Assembly (NCBI RefSeq): GCF_913773995.1
Contig: NZ_CAJYES010000201.1
Span: 1 to 55,767 of the forward strand
DNA: 55,767 nucleotides
Direction: 5' to 3'
DNA from: an uncultured Pseudacidovorax sp.
Lineage (GTDB): Bacteria > Pseudomonadota > Gammaproteobacteria > Burkholderiales > Burkholderiaceae_C
Shown here: one piece after another, positions 17,597 through 27,065 of the stretch
Layout of the letters: the number at the start of each line of letters is the position of its first letter
Numbering within the stretch: the first letter of the stretch is position 1
Notes under the pieces: generated by a model
Database searches by the model: none
The model's input: the letters and a program-made list of their open reading frames with translations, nothing else
What the model was told of the DNA's origin: nothing
Made by a program: the position numbers and the translations under genes

Positions 17597-19276
17597 ATGA
17601 CCGACCGCCCCTGGCTCAGCAGCTACCCGCCGGGCGTGCCAGCCGACATCGACCCCGCGCAGTACGCCTCGCTGGTGGCGCTGATGGACGAGAGCTTCCG
17701 CAAGTACGCGGACCGCTCCGCTTACAGCTTCATGGGCAAGCTGGTGAGCTACGGCGACGTCGACCGCGCCAGCCAGTCCTTCGCCGGCTACCTGCAGGGG
17801 CTGGGCCTAACCAAGGGCGACCGCGTGGCGGTCATGATGCCCAACTGCCCGCAGTACCCCATCGCGGTGGCGGCCATCCTGCGCGCGGGCCTGATCCTGG
17901 TGAACGTGAATCCGCTCTACACCGCCCGTGAGCTGGAGCACCAACTCAAGGACAGCGGTGCCAAGGCCATCGTGATCATGGAGAACTTCGCCAGCACACT
18001 GCAGAAGTGCATCGCGAATTCGATGGTCAAGCATGTGGTGCTCGCTTCCATGGGCGACCGGCTGGGCCTGCTCAAGGGCGCCATCGTCAACTACGTGGTG
18101 CGCAACGTGAAGAAGCTGGTGCCGGCCTTCAGCCTGCCGGGCGCGGTGCGCTTCAACGACGCGCTGTCGCAGGGCCGCCGCCGCGGCCTGCAGGCACCGG
18201 CCATCGGCGGCGACGACGTGGCGGTGTTGCAGTACACCGGCGGCACCACCGGCGTGAGCAAGGGCGCCGTGCTCCTTCATCGCAACGTGATCGCCAACGT
18301 GCTGCAGTCCGAGGCGTGGAACAGCCCGGTGATGCAGCGTGTGCCGCAGGGCGAGCAGCCCACCACCGTGTGTGCGCTGCCGCTGTATCACATCTTCGCC
18401 TTCACGGTCGGCATGATGCTGTCGATGCGCACGGGTGGGCTGCTGATCCTCATCCCCAATCCGCGCGACCTGGCCGCCACGCTCAAGGATCTCTCCAAGC
18501 ACCGCATCCACAGCTTCCCGGCCGTCAACACGCTGTTCAACGGCCTGGCCAACCACCCGGACTTCAACACGGTGGACTGGAGCCATCTCAAGATCTCGGT
18601 GGGTGGCGGCATGGCGGTGCAAAGTGCCGTCGCCAAGCTGTGGCTCGACAAGACCGGCTGCCCGATCTGCGAGGGCTACGGCCTGTCCGAGACTTCGCCT
18701 TCGGCGACCTGCAACCCGACGACCAGCCAGGAATACAGCGGCACCATCGGCGTGCCGCTGCCCAGCACCGAGATCATCCTGCTGGACGATGCCGGCCAAC
18801 CGGTGCCGCTGGGCCAGGTGGGCGAGATCGCGCTGCGCGGCCCGCAGGTCATGGCGGGCTACTGGCAACGCCCGGACGAAACCGCCAAGGTGATGACCCC
18901 GGAAGGCTGGTTCAAGACCGGCGACCTGGGCGTGATGGACGAGCGCGGCTACACCAGGATCGTGGACCGCAAGAAGGACATGGTGCTGGTCAGCGGCTTC
19001 AACGTGTACCCCAACGAGGTCGAAGACGTCGTCGCCACCCTGCCCGGCGTGCTCGAGTGCGCGGTGGTCGGCGTGCCCGACGACAAGACCGGCGAGGCCG
19101 TCAAGCTGGTGATCGTCAAGAAGGATCCCGCGCTCACCGAGGAGCAGGTGCGCAGCTTCTGCCACGACAACCTGACCGGCTACAAGCGGCCCAAGATCAT
19201 CGAGTTCCGCACCGATTTGCCCAAGACGCCTGTGGGCAAGATCCTGCGGCGCGAGTTGCGCGACGCGCGCAAATAG
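17597..19276 (+). CDS. fadD: Long-chain fatty acid-CoA ligase
   Basis: A 559-residue adenylate-forming enzyme that activates fatty acids to acyl-CoA for beta-oxidation or phospholipid use. Seen: the P-loop-like YTGGTTGVSKGAVL near residue 213, the adenylation motif GYGLSETSP, GEIALRGPQVMAGYW, the hinge GWFKTGDLGVMDERGY, the fatty-acid signature region DRKKDMVLVSGFNVYPNEVE, and the C-terminal Lys in PKTPVGKILRREL that catalyses adenylation. The start at 17597 (MTDRPWLSSYPPGV) matches the family. A TACGAT at 17526-17531 may be a -10 element. No other beta-oxidation gene is adjacent. Confidence 0.93.
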   Translation: MTDRPWLSSYPPGVPADIDPAQYASLVALMDESFRKYADRSAYSFMGKLVSYGDVDRASQSFAGYLQGLGLTKGDRVAVMMPNCPQYPIAVAAILRAGLILVNVNPLYTARELEHQLKDSGAKAIVIMENFASTLQKCIANSMVKHVVLASMGDRLGLLKGAIVNYVVRNVKKLVPAFSLPGAVRFNDALSQGRRRGLQAPAIGGDDVAVLQYTGGTTGVSKGAVLLHRNVIANVLQSEAWNSPVMQRVPQGEQPTTVCALPLYHIFAFTVGMMLSMRTGGLLILIPNPRDLAATLKDLSKHRIHSFPAVNTLFNGLANHPDFNTVDWSHLKISVGGGMAVQSAVAKLWLDKTGCPICEGYGLSETSPSATCNPTTSQEYSGTIGVPLPSTEIILLDDAGQPVPLGQVGEIALRGPQVMAGYWQRPDETAKVMTPEGWFKTGDLGVMDERGYTRIVDRKKDMVLVSGFNVYPNEVEDVVATLPGVLECAVVGVPDDKTGEAVKLVIVKKDPALTEEQVRSFCHDNLTGYKRPKIIEFRTDLPKTPVGKILRRELRDARK

Positions 19277-19345
19277 GCCGACCTACAGCAAAGGGCGGCG
19301 CGGCGCTTGCATGGCGTCCGCACCGTCCGGCCGCCCGACGGCCAT

Positions 19346-19366
19346 GCCCCGCGTTCCAAGCGGGGC
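19346..19366. repeat. Hairpin between fadD and the molybdenum hydroxylase gene
   Basis: GCCCCGC (19346-19352), a 7-base loop and GCGGGGC (19360-19366). There is no T-run. It may mark the fadD 3' end or fold in the leader of the next gene. The rest of 19277-19430 shows only the ribosome binding site of the next gene. Confidence 0.4.
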
Positions 19367-19430
19367 GGCAGGCAACCGGGTAAAACGGGCGGCGGTACGT
19401 GCAACACCTTTTCCCTTTACGGAGACGCCC

Positions 19431-21785
19431 ATGCTGGACAACGCGCATTCCGCCGCTTCGACCCCCGCCCCTTCAGCCGGCCGCTTCGGCAGCGGCCAGG
19501 CCGTGCGCCGCCTGGAAGATGAGGCCCTGCTTGCCGGCCGTGGCCGCTACACCGACGACATCCGGCTCCAGGGTTGCGCCACGCTGGCCTTCCAGCGCTC
19601 GCCGCACCCGCATGCGCGCATCCGAAGCATCGACGCCGAAGCCGCGCGCGCCTTGCCGGGCGTGCTGGCCGTCTACACCGGCGCCGACCTGGTGGCCCAG
19701 GGCGTCCAGCCCATCCCCGGCGTGGCCGGCTTCGTGCGCGCCGATGGCTCACCCGGCGTGACCGCCGCCCGTCTGCCGCTGGCTCACGACGTGGTGCGCT
19801 TCGTCGGCGAGCCGGTGGTGGCCGTGGTCGCCACCTCGCTGCAGGCCGCCAAGGACGCGGCCGAGGCCGTGTGGGTGGATTACGAAGACCTGCCGGCGAT
19901 TCCCACCCTCGACGCTGCGCTGGCCGAGGGCGCGCCCACTCTGTGCGAGGCAGCGCCCGACAACATCAGCGCCGAGATGCGCCACGGCGATGCCGAGGCC
20001 GCAGCCCGCGCCTTCGCCGGGGCGGCGCATGTCGTCGAACTCACCGTCGACAACCAGCGCGTCGCCGCCGTCACGCTGGAGCCGCGCGCCGTGCTGGCCG
20101 AGATCGATGACCAGGATGGCCGCCTCAGCCTGCAGATGAGCACCCAGATGCCCACCGGCGTGCGTGGCACCCTGGCCACGGTGCTGGGGCTGCCGGCGGA
20201 GCAGATCCGCGTGCGCGTGAGCGACGTCGGCGGCGGCTTCGGCATGAAGACCGGCCTGTACCCTGAGGACGCGGTGGTGGCCTTCGCTGCCAAGGCACTC
20301 GGCCGCGGCGTCAAGTGGACCGGCGAGCGCTCCGAGGAATTCCTCACCACCACCCATGGCCGCGACGTGCGAGCCCGCGCCGCCATGGCGCTGGACAGCG
20401 ACGGCCGCGTGCTCGCCCTGCGCGTGCACAGCGACGCCAACGTGGGCGCCTACCCGACCGGAACCGGCGTGGCCATCCAGCTGCTGATCGGCCCCTGGGT
20501 GCAGACCAGCGTCTACGACATCCCGGTCATCGACTTCCACTTCCGCGCGGTGATGACCAACCAGTCGCCCACGGGCGCCTACCGCGGCGCCGGCCGACCC
20601 GAGGCCATCTTCCTCATCGAGCGGCTGATGGACGAGGCCGCACGGCAGACGGGCATCGACCGCGTGACCCTGCGCCGGCGCAACTTCATCCGCCCGGAGC
20701 AGATGCCCTACACCAACCCGATGCGCCAGACCTACGACACCGGCGCCTTCGAGCACATGATGGACCGGGGCCTGGCCTTCGCCGACTGGAACGGCTTCGA
20801 CGCCCGCGCCGCCGAGTCGGCCGCGCGCGGCCTGTGGCGCGGCCTCGGACTCGCCACCTTCCTCGAATGGACGGGCGGCAACGTGTTCGAGGAGCGCGTG
20901 ACGGTGGACGTGAAGGCCGACGGCGTGATCGAGGTCTATTCGGCCGTCAACGCCATGGGCCAGGGCATCGCCACCACGCTGGCACAACTGGTGGTGGACG
21001 CCTTCGGTGTGCCCATCGAGCAGGTGCGCGTGGTGCTTGGCGATACCGACCGCGGCAATGGCTTCGGCAGCGCGGGCTCGCGCTCACTGTTCACCGGCGG
21101 CTCGGCCATGCGCACCGGCGCCGACCGCACCCTGGCGCGCGGCCGCGAACTGGCGGCCGAGGCGCTGGAGGCTGCGGCCGCCGACATCGACTACGGCCAG
21201 GGCCGCTTCACCGTACGCGGCACCGACCTGGGCATCGGCCTGTTCGAGCTGGCGGGCCGCCAGGCCGAGGGCCGCATCTTCGTGGACTCGACCAGCAAGG
21301 TGGACGGGCCCACCTGGCCCAACGGCTGCCATGTCTGCGAGGTCGAGGTCGATCCGCAGACCGGCGACGTGGCCGTGGTGGCCTATGCCTCGATGAACGA
21401 CGTCGGCCGCGTGGTCAACCCGATGATCGTGCGCGGCCAGCTCGACGGCGGCGCGGTGCAGGGCATCGGCCAGGCGCTGCTGGAGCAGGTGGTCTACGAC
21501 GAAGCCACCGGCCAGCTGGTGACGGGCAGCCTGATGGACTACGCACTGCCGGTGGCCGGCACGGCACCCGACTTCCGCACCGAGATGGACGAGTCCGTGC
21601 CCTGCAAGAACAACCCGCTGGGCGTGAAAGGCGTCGGCGAGCTGGGCACCATCGGCGCCACGCCGGCGGTGGTGAACGCGGTAGCCGATGCGCTCGCGCG
21701 CAACGGGCGCGGCGCGCTGGCGCCCCGGCTGCAGATGCCGCTGACGCCGGTCCGGGTCTGGTCGCTGCTGCAGCAGGCGGATTGA
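19431..21785 (+). CDS. Molybdenum hydroxylase large subunit (xanthine dehydrogenase/CoxL form II-like)
   Basis: A 784-residue molybdopterin-binding subunit of the xanthine dehydrogenase family. Seen: N-terminal AVRRLEDEALLAGRGRYTDD, RVSDVGGGFGMKTG, the loop AYRGAGR at residues 383-389, and the catalytic Glu737 in GVGELGTIGA. In aerobic CO dehydrogenases the loop is AYRCSFR (form I); AYRGAGR marks the form II branch, whose members mostly hydroxylate other, usually unknown, substrates. The enzyme normally needs an FAD subunit and a 2Fe-2S subunit; neither is found on either side (fadD before, proA after). GGAG lies before the ATG. The family is sure, the substrate unknown. Confidence 0.88.
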   Translation: MLDNAHSAASTPAPSAGRFGSGQAVRRLEDEALLAGRGRYTDDIRLQGCATLAFQRSPHPHARIRSIDAEAARALPGVLAVYTGADLVAQGVQPIPGVAGFVRADGSPGVTAARLPLAHDVVRFVGEPVVAVVATSLQAAKDAAEAVWVDYEDLPAIPTLDAALAEGAPTLCEAAPDNISAEMRHGDAEAAARAFAGAAHVVELTVDNQRVAAVTLEPRAVLAEIDDQDGRLSLQMSTQMPTGVRGTLATVLGLPAEQIRVRVSDVGGGFGMKTGLYPEDAVVAFAAKALGRGVKWTGERSEEFLTTTHGRDVRARAAMALDSDGRVLALRVHSDANVGAYPTGTGVAIQLLIGPWVQTSVYDIPVIDFHFRAVMTNQSPTGAYRGAGRPEAIFLIERLMDEAARQTGIDRVTLRRRNFIRPEQMPYTNPMRQTYDTGAFEHMMDRGLAFADWNGFDARAAESAARGLWRGLGLATFLEWTGGNVFEERVTVDVKADGVIEVYSAVNAMGQGIATTLAQLVVDAFGVPIEQVRVVLGDTDRGNGFGSAGSRSLFTGGSAMRTGADRTLARGRELAAEALEAAAADIDYGQGRFTVRGTDLGIGLFELAGRQAEGRIFVDSTSKVDGPTWPNGCHVCEVEVDPQTGDVAVVAYASMNDVGRVVNPMIVRGQLDGGAVQGIGQALLEQVVYDEATGQLVTGSLMDYALPVAGTAPDFRTEMDESVPCKNNPLGVKGVGELGTIGATPAVVNAVADALARNGRGALAPRLQMPLTPVRVWSLLQQAD

Positions 21786-21804
21786 GAGGCTGGGCGTTCG
21801 GGCC

Positions 21805-21831
21805 GGGCTTCGACAGGCTCAGCCTGAACGG
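21805..21831. repeat. REP-like dispersed repeat, copy 1
   Basis: The copy contains CTTCGACAGGCTCAGCCTGA followed by ACGG. The core has dyad symmetry (TTCG near one end, GGC-TCA-GCC inside, and a GAA near the other end). Copies with the same core occur at 21885 and 42461. It lies 20 bases after the molybdenum hydroxylase stop, in a non-coding gap. Confidence 0.7.
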
Positions 21832-21884
21832 TTTGGGGGTGTGCCTGGTACAGCCAAACTCTGCCAGGCGCTTGGTGGGGCACC

Positions 21885-21911
21885 CGGCTTCAGCAGGCTC
21901 CGCCCGAACGG
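21885..21911. repeat. REP-like dispersed repeat, copy 2 (degenerate)
   Basis: A degenerate copy of the same element (CGGCTTCAGCAGGCTCCGCC followed by CGAACGG), in the same orientation as copy 1 and about 53 bases after it. The gap 21786-22004 between the molybdenum hydroxylase and proA holds these two copies and no gene. Confidence 0.6.
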
Positions 21912-22004
21912 TGCGAGGGCGGTTGGCCTCCACGAACTTTGGCCGAAGGGGCAGCGATCCCCCCACCCCGCCCCGGGCACGAGCCCGGTGAGAAAATCGC
22001 GCCC

Positions 22005-23279
22005 ATGAACGCGATCTCCACCCTCGAACTGATGAACACGCTGGGCGCCCAGGCGCGCGCGGCGTCGACGCAGATGGCCAAGGCCAGCGCCGCGGCCAAG
22101 GCCCGCGCGCTGCGCAGCCTGGCCGAACGACTGCGGGCGAGCGTGGAACCGCTGGGCGAGCACAACGCCCGCGACCTGGAGCGTGCCCGCGCCGCCGGCC
22201 TGGCCGAGCCGATGGTGGACCGTCTCAAGCTCACGCCCAAGGTCATCGCCACCTGCGCAGAGGGCTGCGAGCAGCTGGCCGCCATGCCCGACGTGATCGG
22301 CGAAATTATCGGCATGAAGCAGCAGCCCAGCGGCATCCGCGTGGGCCAGATGCGGGTGCCCATCGGCGTGTTCGGCATGATCTACGAGAGCCGGCCCAAC
22401 GTGACCATCGAGGCCGCCAGCCTGGCGATCAAGAGCGGCAACGCCGCCATCCTGCGCGGCGGCTCCGAGGCCATCGACTCCAACAAGGCCCTGGCGGCTC
22501 TGGTGCGCGCCGCGCTGCTGGACGCTGGCCTTCCTGAGGACGCCGTCCAGCTGGTGCCCACCACCGACCGCGACGCCGTCGGCCGCTTGGTCGCCATGCC
22601 CGAGTATGTGGACGTGATCATCCCGCGCGGTGGCAAGGGCCTGATCGAGCGCATCAGCCGCGAGGCCAAGGTGCCGGTCATCAAGCACCTGGACGGCAAC
22701 TGCCACACCTTCGTCGATGCCAGCGCCGATCTGGACATGGCCGTCACCCTGGTCGACAACGCCAAGACGCAGAAGTACAGCCCCTGCAACGCGACCGAAG
22801 GTTTGCTGGTCGCCCGCGCCATCGCGCCGGCCTTCCTGCCACGCATCGGCGCCGTCTTCGCCGCCAAGGGCGTGGAGATGCGCTGCGATCCCGAGGCTGC
22901 AGCCCTGCTGGCCGGCCAGCCCCGGGTGGTGGCCGCCACCGAGCAGGACTGGTTCGAGGAATACCTGGCGCCGATCATCAGCATCAAGCTGGTGGACGGC
23001 GTGGACGAGGCCATCGATCACATCAACCGCTACTCCAGCCACCACACCGACGCCATCGTCACCAACGACCACAGCCATGCGCAGCGTTTCCTGCGCGAGG
23101 TCGATTCGGCCAGCGTGATGGTGAATGCGAGCACGCGCTTCGCGGACGGCTTCGAGTACGGGCTGGGCGCCGAGATCGGCATCAGCACCGACAAGTTCCA
23201 CGCCCGCGGCCCGGTGGGCATCGAGGGCCTGACCTCGCTGAAGTACATCGTTCTGGGACAGGGCGAGATCCGCCGCTGA
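22005..23279 (+). CDS. proA: Gamma-glutamyl phosphate reductase
   Basis: A 424-residue enzyme that reduces gamma-glutamyl phosphate to glutamate semialdehyde with NADPH, the second step of proline synthesis. Aldehyde-dehydrogenase fold with [17 protein letters not shown], the nucleotide-binding [24 protein letters not shown], the catalytic Cys261 in [12 protein letters not shown], and the C-terminal [17 protein letters not shown]. Length is normal. The start at 22005 gives the family's N-terminus; the open frame upstream lies in the repeat region. proB is not next to it, as is common in this group. Confidence 0.96.
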   Translation: MNAISTLELMNTLGAQARAASTQMAKASAAAKARALRSLAERLRASVEPLGEHNARDLERARAAGLAEPMVDRLKLTPKVIATCAEGCEQLAAMPDVIGEIIGMKQQPSGIRVGQMRVPIGVFGMIYESRPNVTIEAASLAIKSGNAAILRGGSEAIDSNKALAALVRAALLDAGLPEDAVQLVPTTDRDAVGRLVAMPEYVDVIIPRGGKGLIERISREAKVPVIKHLDGNCHTFVDASADLDMAVTLVDNAKTQKYSPCNATEGLLVARAIAPAFLPRIGAVFAAKGVEMRCDPEAAALLAGQPRVVAATEQDWFEEYLAPIISIKLVDGVDEAIDHINRYSSHHTDAIVTNDHSHAQRFLREVDSASVMVNASTRFADGFEYGLGAEIGISTDKFHARGPVGIEGLTSLKYIVLGQGEIRR

Positions 23280-23339
23280 CCCGGCTGCGTACCAGAGAGC
23301 GGCCGCCGCACTGTCATGGGAGCGGCCAGGCCGGCTGCC

Positions 23340-23345
23340 TACAAT
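23340..23345 (+). promoter_or_regulatory. Possible -10 element (TACAAT) ahead of gshA
   Basis: TACAAT, 46 bases before the gshA start. A weak TGGGAG sits 17 bases upstream in the -35 position. The context CTACAATCG is nearly the same as that ahead of maeB. Confidence 0.32.
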
Positions 23346-23390
23346 CGCCGGTCCGCCTCTGGCCGCAAACCCGCATAACAAGGCAGCCGC

Positions 23391-24692
23391 ATGGTTCCGC
23401 ATCTCGTCACCGCCCTGACCGGCCCGATCAACGAACTGGAGCAGCGCATCCTCGACGGCATGCCCGCCATCGAGCGCTGGTTCCGGCTCGAGTGGATGGA
23501 GCACACCCCGCCCTTCTACACGGCCGTGGACGTGCGCAACGCCGGCTTCAAGCTGGCGCCGGTGGACACCAACTTCTTCCCCGGTGGCTGGAACTACCTG
23601 ACCACCGAGATGCTGCCGCTGGCGGTGCAGGCTGCCCAGGCCGCGATCGAGAAGATCTGCCCCGAGGCCCGCAATCTGCTGGTCATTCCCGAGAACCGCG
23701 GCCGCAACACCTCGTACATGGCCAACGTGGCGCAGCTGGTGCGCATCTTCCAGATGGCGGGGCTGAATGTCCGGGTAGGCTCCATCGACCCGGCCATCAA
23801 GTCGCCCAAGAAGGTGGAATTGCCTGACGGCAGCACGGTCTGCCTGGAACCCGTGGTGCGCAGCAAGCGCCGCCTGGGGCTGAAGAACTTCGACCCGTGC
23901 ACCATCCTGCTCAATACCGACCTGGCCGCCGGCACGCCCGGCATCCTGGAAGACCTGCACGAGCAATACCTGCTGCCGCCGCTGCATGCCGGCTGGTCGG
24001 TGCGGCGCAAGAGCAACCACCTCCACAGCTACGAGGAAGTCTCCAAGCGCTTCGGCAAGCTGCTGGGCATCGATCCCTGGCTGATCCAGTCGATCTATGG
24101 CCGCGCCGAGGGCGTGGACCTCGCCCGCAACAAGGGCGTCGACGGCCTGACGGCCGCGGTCGATCAGGTGCTGACCAAGGTGCGCCGCAAGTACAAGGAA
24201 TACGGCATCAACGAGAAGCCCTTCGTCATCGTCAAGAGCGAGAACGGGGCCAGCAGCCTGCCGATTTCCACCATCCGCGACGTCAAGGAGCTCGAGGCCC
24301 TGACGAAGAAGCCCCGCCAGAAAGCCATGGCCGGCGCCACCACCGACGATGCCGGCCCGACGGATGTGATCGTGCAGGAAGGCGTGCTGACCCGCGAGCG
24401 TGTCCACGACGGCATGGCCGAGCCGGTGGTCTACATGATGGACCGCTATGTGGTGGGCGGCTTCTACCGCGTACACCCCGACCGCGGCGCGGACGAGAGC
24501 CTGGCCCTGCCGGGCGCGAGCTTCGTGCCGCTGGCCTTTTCCCAGAGCGGCCACCTGCCCCAGCCCGGCGCCAAGCCGGGCGCCAGCGCGCCCAACCGCT
24601 TCTACATGTACGGCGTGATTGGCCGCCTGGCCATGGTCGCCGCCTCCTACGAACTCGAAGCCACCAACCCCGAGGCCGAGGTCTACGAGTGA
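23391..24692 (+). CDS. gshA: Glutamate-cysteine ligase, proteobacterial (Acidithiobacillus-like) type
   Basis: A 433-residue enzyme that joins glutamate and cysteine with ATP, the first step of glutathione synthesis. It belongs to the class distinct from the enteric GshA, recognisable by LVTALTGPINELEQRILDG at the start, DTNFFPGGWNYL, IPENRGRNTSYM, RKSNHLHSYEEV, NKGVDGLTAAVDQVL, KSENGASSLPIST and the C-terminal RFYMYGVIGRLAMVA. Length and motif set are complete. gshB is not in the window. Kup follows 164 bases downstream on the same strand. Confidence 0.92.
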   Translation: MVPHLVTALTGPINELEQRILDGMPAIERWFRLEWMEHTPPFYTAVDVRNAGFKLAPVDTNFFPGGWNYLTTEMLPLAVQAAQAAIEKICPEARNLLVIPENRGRNTSYMANVAQLVRIFQMAGLNVRVGSIDPAIKSPKKVELPDGSTVCLEPVVRSKRRLGLKNFDPCTILLNTDLAAGTPGILEDLHEQYLLPPLHAGWSVRRKSNHLHSYEEVSKRFGKLLGIDPWLIQSIYGRAEGVDLARNKGVDGLTAAVDQVLTKVRRKYKEYGINEKPFVIVKSENGASSLPISTIRDVKELEALTKKPRQKAMAGATTDDAGPTDVIVQEGVLTRERVHDGMAEPVVYMMDRYVVGGFYRVHPDRGADESLALPGASFVPLAFSQSGHLPQPGAKPGASAPNRFYMYGVIGRLAMVAASYELEATNPEAEVYE

Positions 24693-24856
24693 TCCGGCGC
24701 CGTCCCGCAGGGGCCCGCGCGGGCTTGCGGCCAGACGGGCGGCGCGCACAATCCACACTTCCACAGCAACGGAAAATCGAGGGCGGAGCTTGGCTCCCCG
24801 GCGCCACGAGGCGGCCGGCGGGGTAAGGCGCGGCCCGGCCCTTTCCTCGCCACTTC

Positions 24857-26725
24857 GTGTCTGCCTCCAAGTCTTCCATGCCGGCGCTCGTGCTCGGCGC
24901 CATCGGCATCGTCTATGGCGACATCGGCACCAGCGTGCTGTACGCCATCAAGGAAATCTTCGGCCACGGCCACGTTCCCTTCACGGTCGAGAACGTGTAC
25001 GGCATGCTCTCGATGATCTTCTGGACGATGACCATCATCGTCTCGCTGAAGTACGTGGTGCTGGTCCTCAGGGCCGACAACGAGGGTGAAGGTGGCCTGG
25101 TGGCCATGCTGGCGCTGGCCTCGCGCGCAGTGGCCGACAAGCCGCGCCTGCGCAACGGCATGCTGGCGCTGGGCATCTTCGGCACCGCCCTGTTCTATGG
25201 CGACGGTGTGATCACACCGGCCATCTCGGTGCTTTCGGCGGTCGAGGGCCTGGAGGTGGTGTCGCCGCACTTCACCGGCTATGTCATTCCGATCACGCTG
25301 GTGGTGCTGTTCTGCCTGTTCGCGGTGCAGAAGCGCGGCACGGCGGGCATCGGCCGCTTCTTCGGGCCGATCACGCTGACCTGGTTCGGTGTGCTGGCGC
25401 TGCTGGGCGTGGCGCAGATCCTGACGCACCCCGAGATCCTCAAGGCGATCAGCCCGCACTACATGCTGCGCTTCATCTGGGACAACCCGGGCACCAGCTT
25501 CATCATCCTGGGGGCCACGGTGCTCTGCGTGACCGGGGCCGAGGCGCTGTATGCCGACATGGGCCATTTCGGCAAAGGCCCGATCCGCATCGCGTGGTTC
25601 TCGGTGGTGATGCCGGCGCTGGTGCTCAATTACTTCGGTCAGGGCGCCCTCCTGCTGGGCAATCCGGCGGCGGTGAAGAACCCCTTCTTCCTGATGGCGC
25701 CTGAATGGGCGGTGGTGCCTGTGGTGCTGCTGGCCACGGCCGCCACGGTGATTGCCTCGCAGGCCATGCTGACGGGCGCCTTCAGCGTCACGCGACAGGT
25801 GATCCAGCTGGGCTACCTGCCCCGACTGCGCATCGAGCACACCAGCGCGCGTTCGGCGGGGCAGATCTACATCCCCTTCATCAACTGGTCGCTGTTCGTG
25901 GCCATCGTGCTGGCCGTGGTGATGTTCCGCAGTTCCAGCAACCTGGCGGCGGCCTACGGCATCGCGGTGACCACCGACATGCTGATCACGACGATGCTCA
26001 CCTTCTTCGTGATCCGCTATGCGTGGAAGCTGCCGCTCCTTCTGTGCATCGGCGCGACGGTGACCTTCTTCATCATCGACTTCGCCTTCTTCGCCTCCAA
26101 CCTGCTCAAGCTGCCGCAGGGCGGCTGGTTCACGGTCATGATCGGCATGGGCATGTTCACGCTGATGATCACTTGGAAGCAGGGCCGCAGCCTGATGTCA
26201 GAGGCCCAGCGCGCCGATGCCATCGACCTGCGCAGCTTCCTGGAGGCCGTGTTCGTCAGCCCGCCGGCGCGGGTCGAGGGCACGGCGGTCTTCCTCACGT
26301 CCGAGACCGGTGTGGTGCCGACGGCGCTGCTGCACAACCTCAAGCACAACAAGGTGCTGCACGAGCAGAACCTCTTCGTCACGGTGCGCAACCATGAGGT
26401 GCCCTGGATTTCCATGGAACGCCGGGTGGAGATGGAGCCGCTGGGCCACCATTGCTGGCAGATCACCATCCACTACGGTTTCAAGAACGACATCGATTTG
26501 CCCCGCGCGCTGGAGCAGGCCAAGCTGCGCGGCTGCCAGCTGGAGCGGATGATGACCAGCTATTTCATCTCGCGCGACACCGTGATCCCGACGCTGGGCA
26601 GCGGCATGGCCCCCTGGCGCGAGAAGCTCTTTGCGCAGATGCACCACAACGCCAGCGGCGTGGCGGACTTCATGAGCCTGCCGAACAACGCCGTGGTGGA
26701 GTTGGGCTCCAAGATCGAAATCTAG
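24857..26725 (+). CDS. kup: KUP-type potassium uptake permease
   Basis: A 622-residue protein with about twelve transmembrane helices in the first 430 residues and a cytoplasmic C-terminal domain. Family motifs: [17 protein letters not shown] (the usual Pro after GTS is Val), [55 protein letters not shown], and FFISRDTV-like [10 protein letters not shown] near the end. It imports K+ with protons. The start is a GTG at 24857. The 164 bases before it hold no clear regulatory element. Confidence 0.95.
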   Translation: MSASKSSMPALVLGAIGIVYGDIGTSVLYAIKEIFGHGHVPFTVENVYGMLSMIFWTMTIIVSLKYVVLVLRADNEGEGGLVAMLALASRAVADKPRLRNGMLALGIFGTALFYGDGVITPAISVLSAVEGLEVVSPHFTGYVIPITLVVLFCLFAVQKRGTAGIGRFFGPITLTWFGVLALLGVAQILTHPEILKAISPHYMLRFIWDNPGTSFIILGATVLCVTGAEALYADMGHFGKGPIRIAWFSVVMPALVLNYFGQGALLLGNPAAVKNPFFLMAPEWAVVPVVLLATAATVIASQAMLTGAFSVTRQVIQLGYLPRLRIEHTSARSAGQIYIPFINWSLFVAIVLAVVMFRSSSNLAAAYGIAVTTDMLITTMLTFFVIRYAWKLPLLLCIGATVTFFIIDFAFFASNLLKLPQGGWFTVMIGMGMFTLMITWKQGRSLMSEAQRADAIDLRSFLEAVFVSPPARVEGTAVFLTSETGVVPTALLHNLKHNKVLHEQNLFVTVRNHEVPWISMERRVEMEPLGHHCWQITIHYGFKNDIDLPRALEQAKLRGCQLERMMTSYFISRDTVIPTLGSGMAPWREKLFAQMHHNASGVADFMSLPNNAVVELGSKIEI

Positions 26726-26726
26726 C

Positions 26727-26746
26727 CGCGCATCCACGGATGCGCG
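26727..26746. repeat. Hairpin directly after kup
   Basis: CGCGCATCC (26727-26735), AC, GGATGCGCG (26738-26746), starting one base after the kup stop codon. No T-run follows, so it may be a 3' end stabiliser or a weak terminator. Confidence 0.55.
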
Positions 26747-26771
26747 CTGCCCGAATCCGGGCCACGGGTTA

Positions 26772-26957
26772 GTCCCAATGCACTACCGCGGTGCAGGACC
26801 TAAAGTCTCGCCACTCGCAGCAGGCACCGCCCTGCTGATGCGCGAGGGTCTGAGGAGACAAATCCAGAAAAATCAAAATTCATGAGATTCCCAAAGGCCT
26901 CCGTCCGACGAGAAGCCAAACAACTTTCAAAGCGCCGCGCAGTCGGCGCTTTTTTTT
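26772..26957 (+). ncRNA. Candidate structured RNA upstream of the TSUP permease gene
   Basis: The 340-base gap 26726-27065 has no gene that I can support but shows consecutive foldable elements. Hairpin 1: GTCC and TGCAC pairing with GTGCA and GGAC (26772-26799). Hairpin 2 is a three-tier nested stem: GTCT with AGAC (26805-26808 and 26856-26859), CTCGC with GCGAG (26814-26818 and 26842-26846), and AGCAGG with CCTGCT inside. An A-rich single-stranded stretch follows, then a strong terminator. GAGGAGAC at 26852-26859 looks like a ribosome binding site, but no start codon stands at the right distance. It could be a small RNA or a leader with terminator control of the next gene. I recognise no known riboswitch class. 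Confidence 0.38.
26931..26957 (+). terminator. Strong intrinsic terminator in the kup-TSUP gap
   Basis: AGCGCCG (26931-26937), a 6-base loop, CGGCGCT (26944-26950), with an uninterrupted run of eight T counting the last stem base. It would end transcription from kup or from an RNA starting inside the gap. Confidence 0.9.
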
Positions 26958-27065
26958 GCGCCGCTTATGGTCAGGCCTGCTCCACGCGGTAAAGAAATGG
27001 CTCAGCCCAGCTTGGTGTAGCGCTCCCAAAAGAGGAGCGACTCACGCTGCGACAATGCCGCCCCT

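Noticed and set aside
21819-24764. 981-codon minus-strand open frame opposite proA and gshA
   Set aside because: Antisense shadow; both plus-strand genes have complete motifs and normal length.
26801-26828. FliA (sigma28) promoter-like TAAAGTCT
   Set aside because: The -35-like half fits, but the -10 half at the right distance (GCAGGCAC) is far from GCCGATAA, and no motility gene follows.
26881-26985. Short frame starting MRFPKASVRREAK
   Set aside because: It runs through the terminator stem and T-run, and the GAGGAGAC upstream is too far from its ATG. Chance frame.
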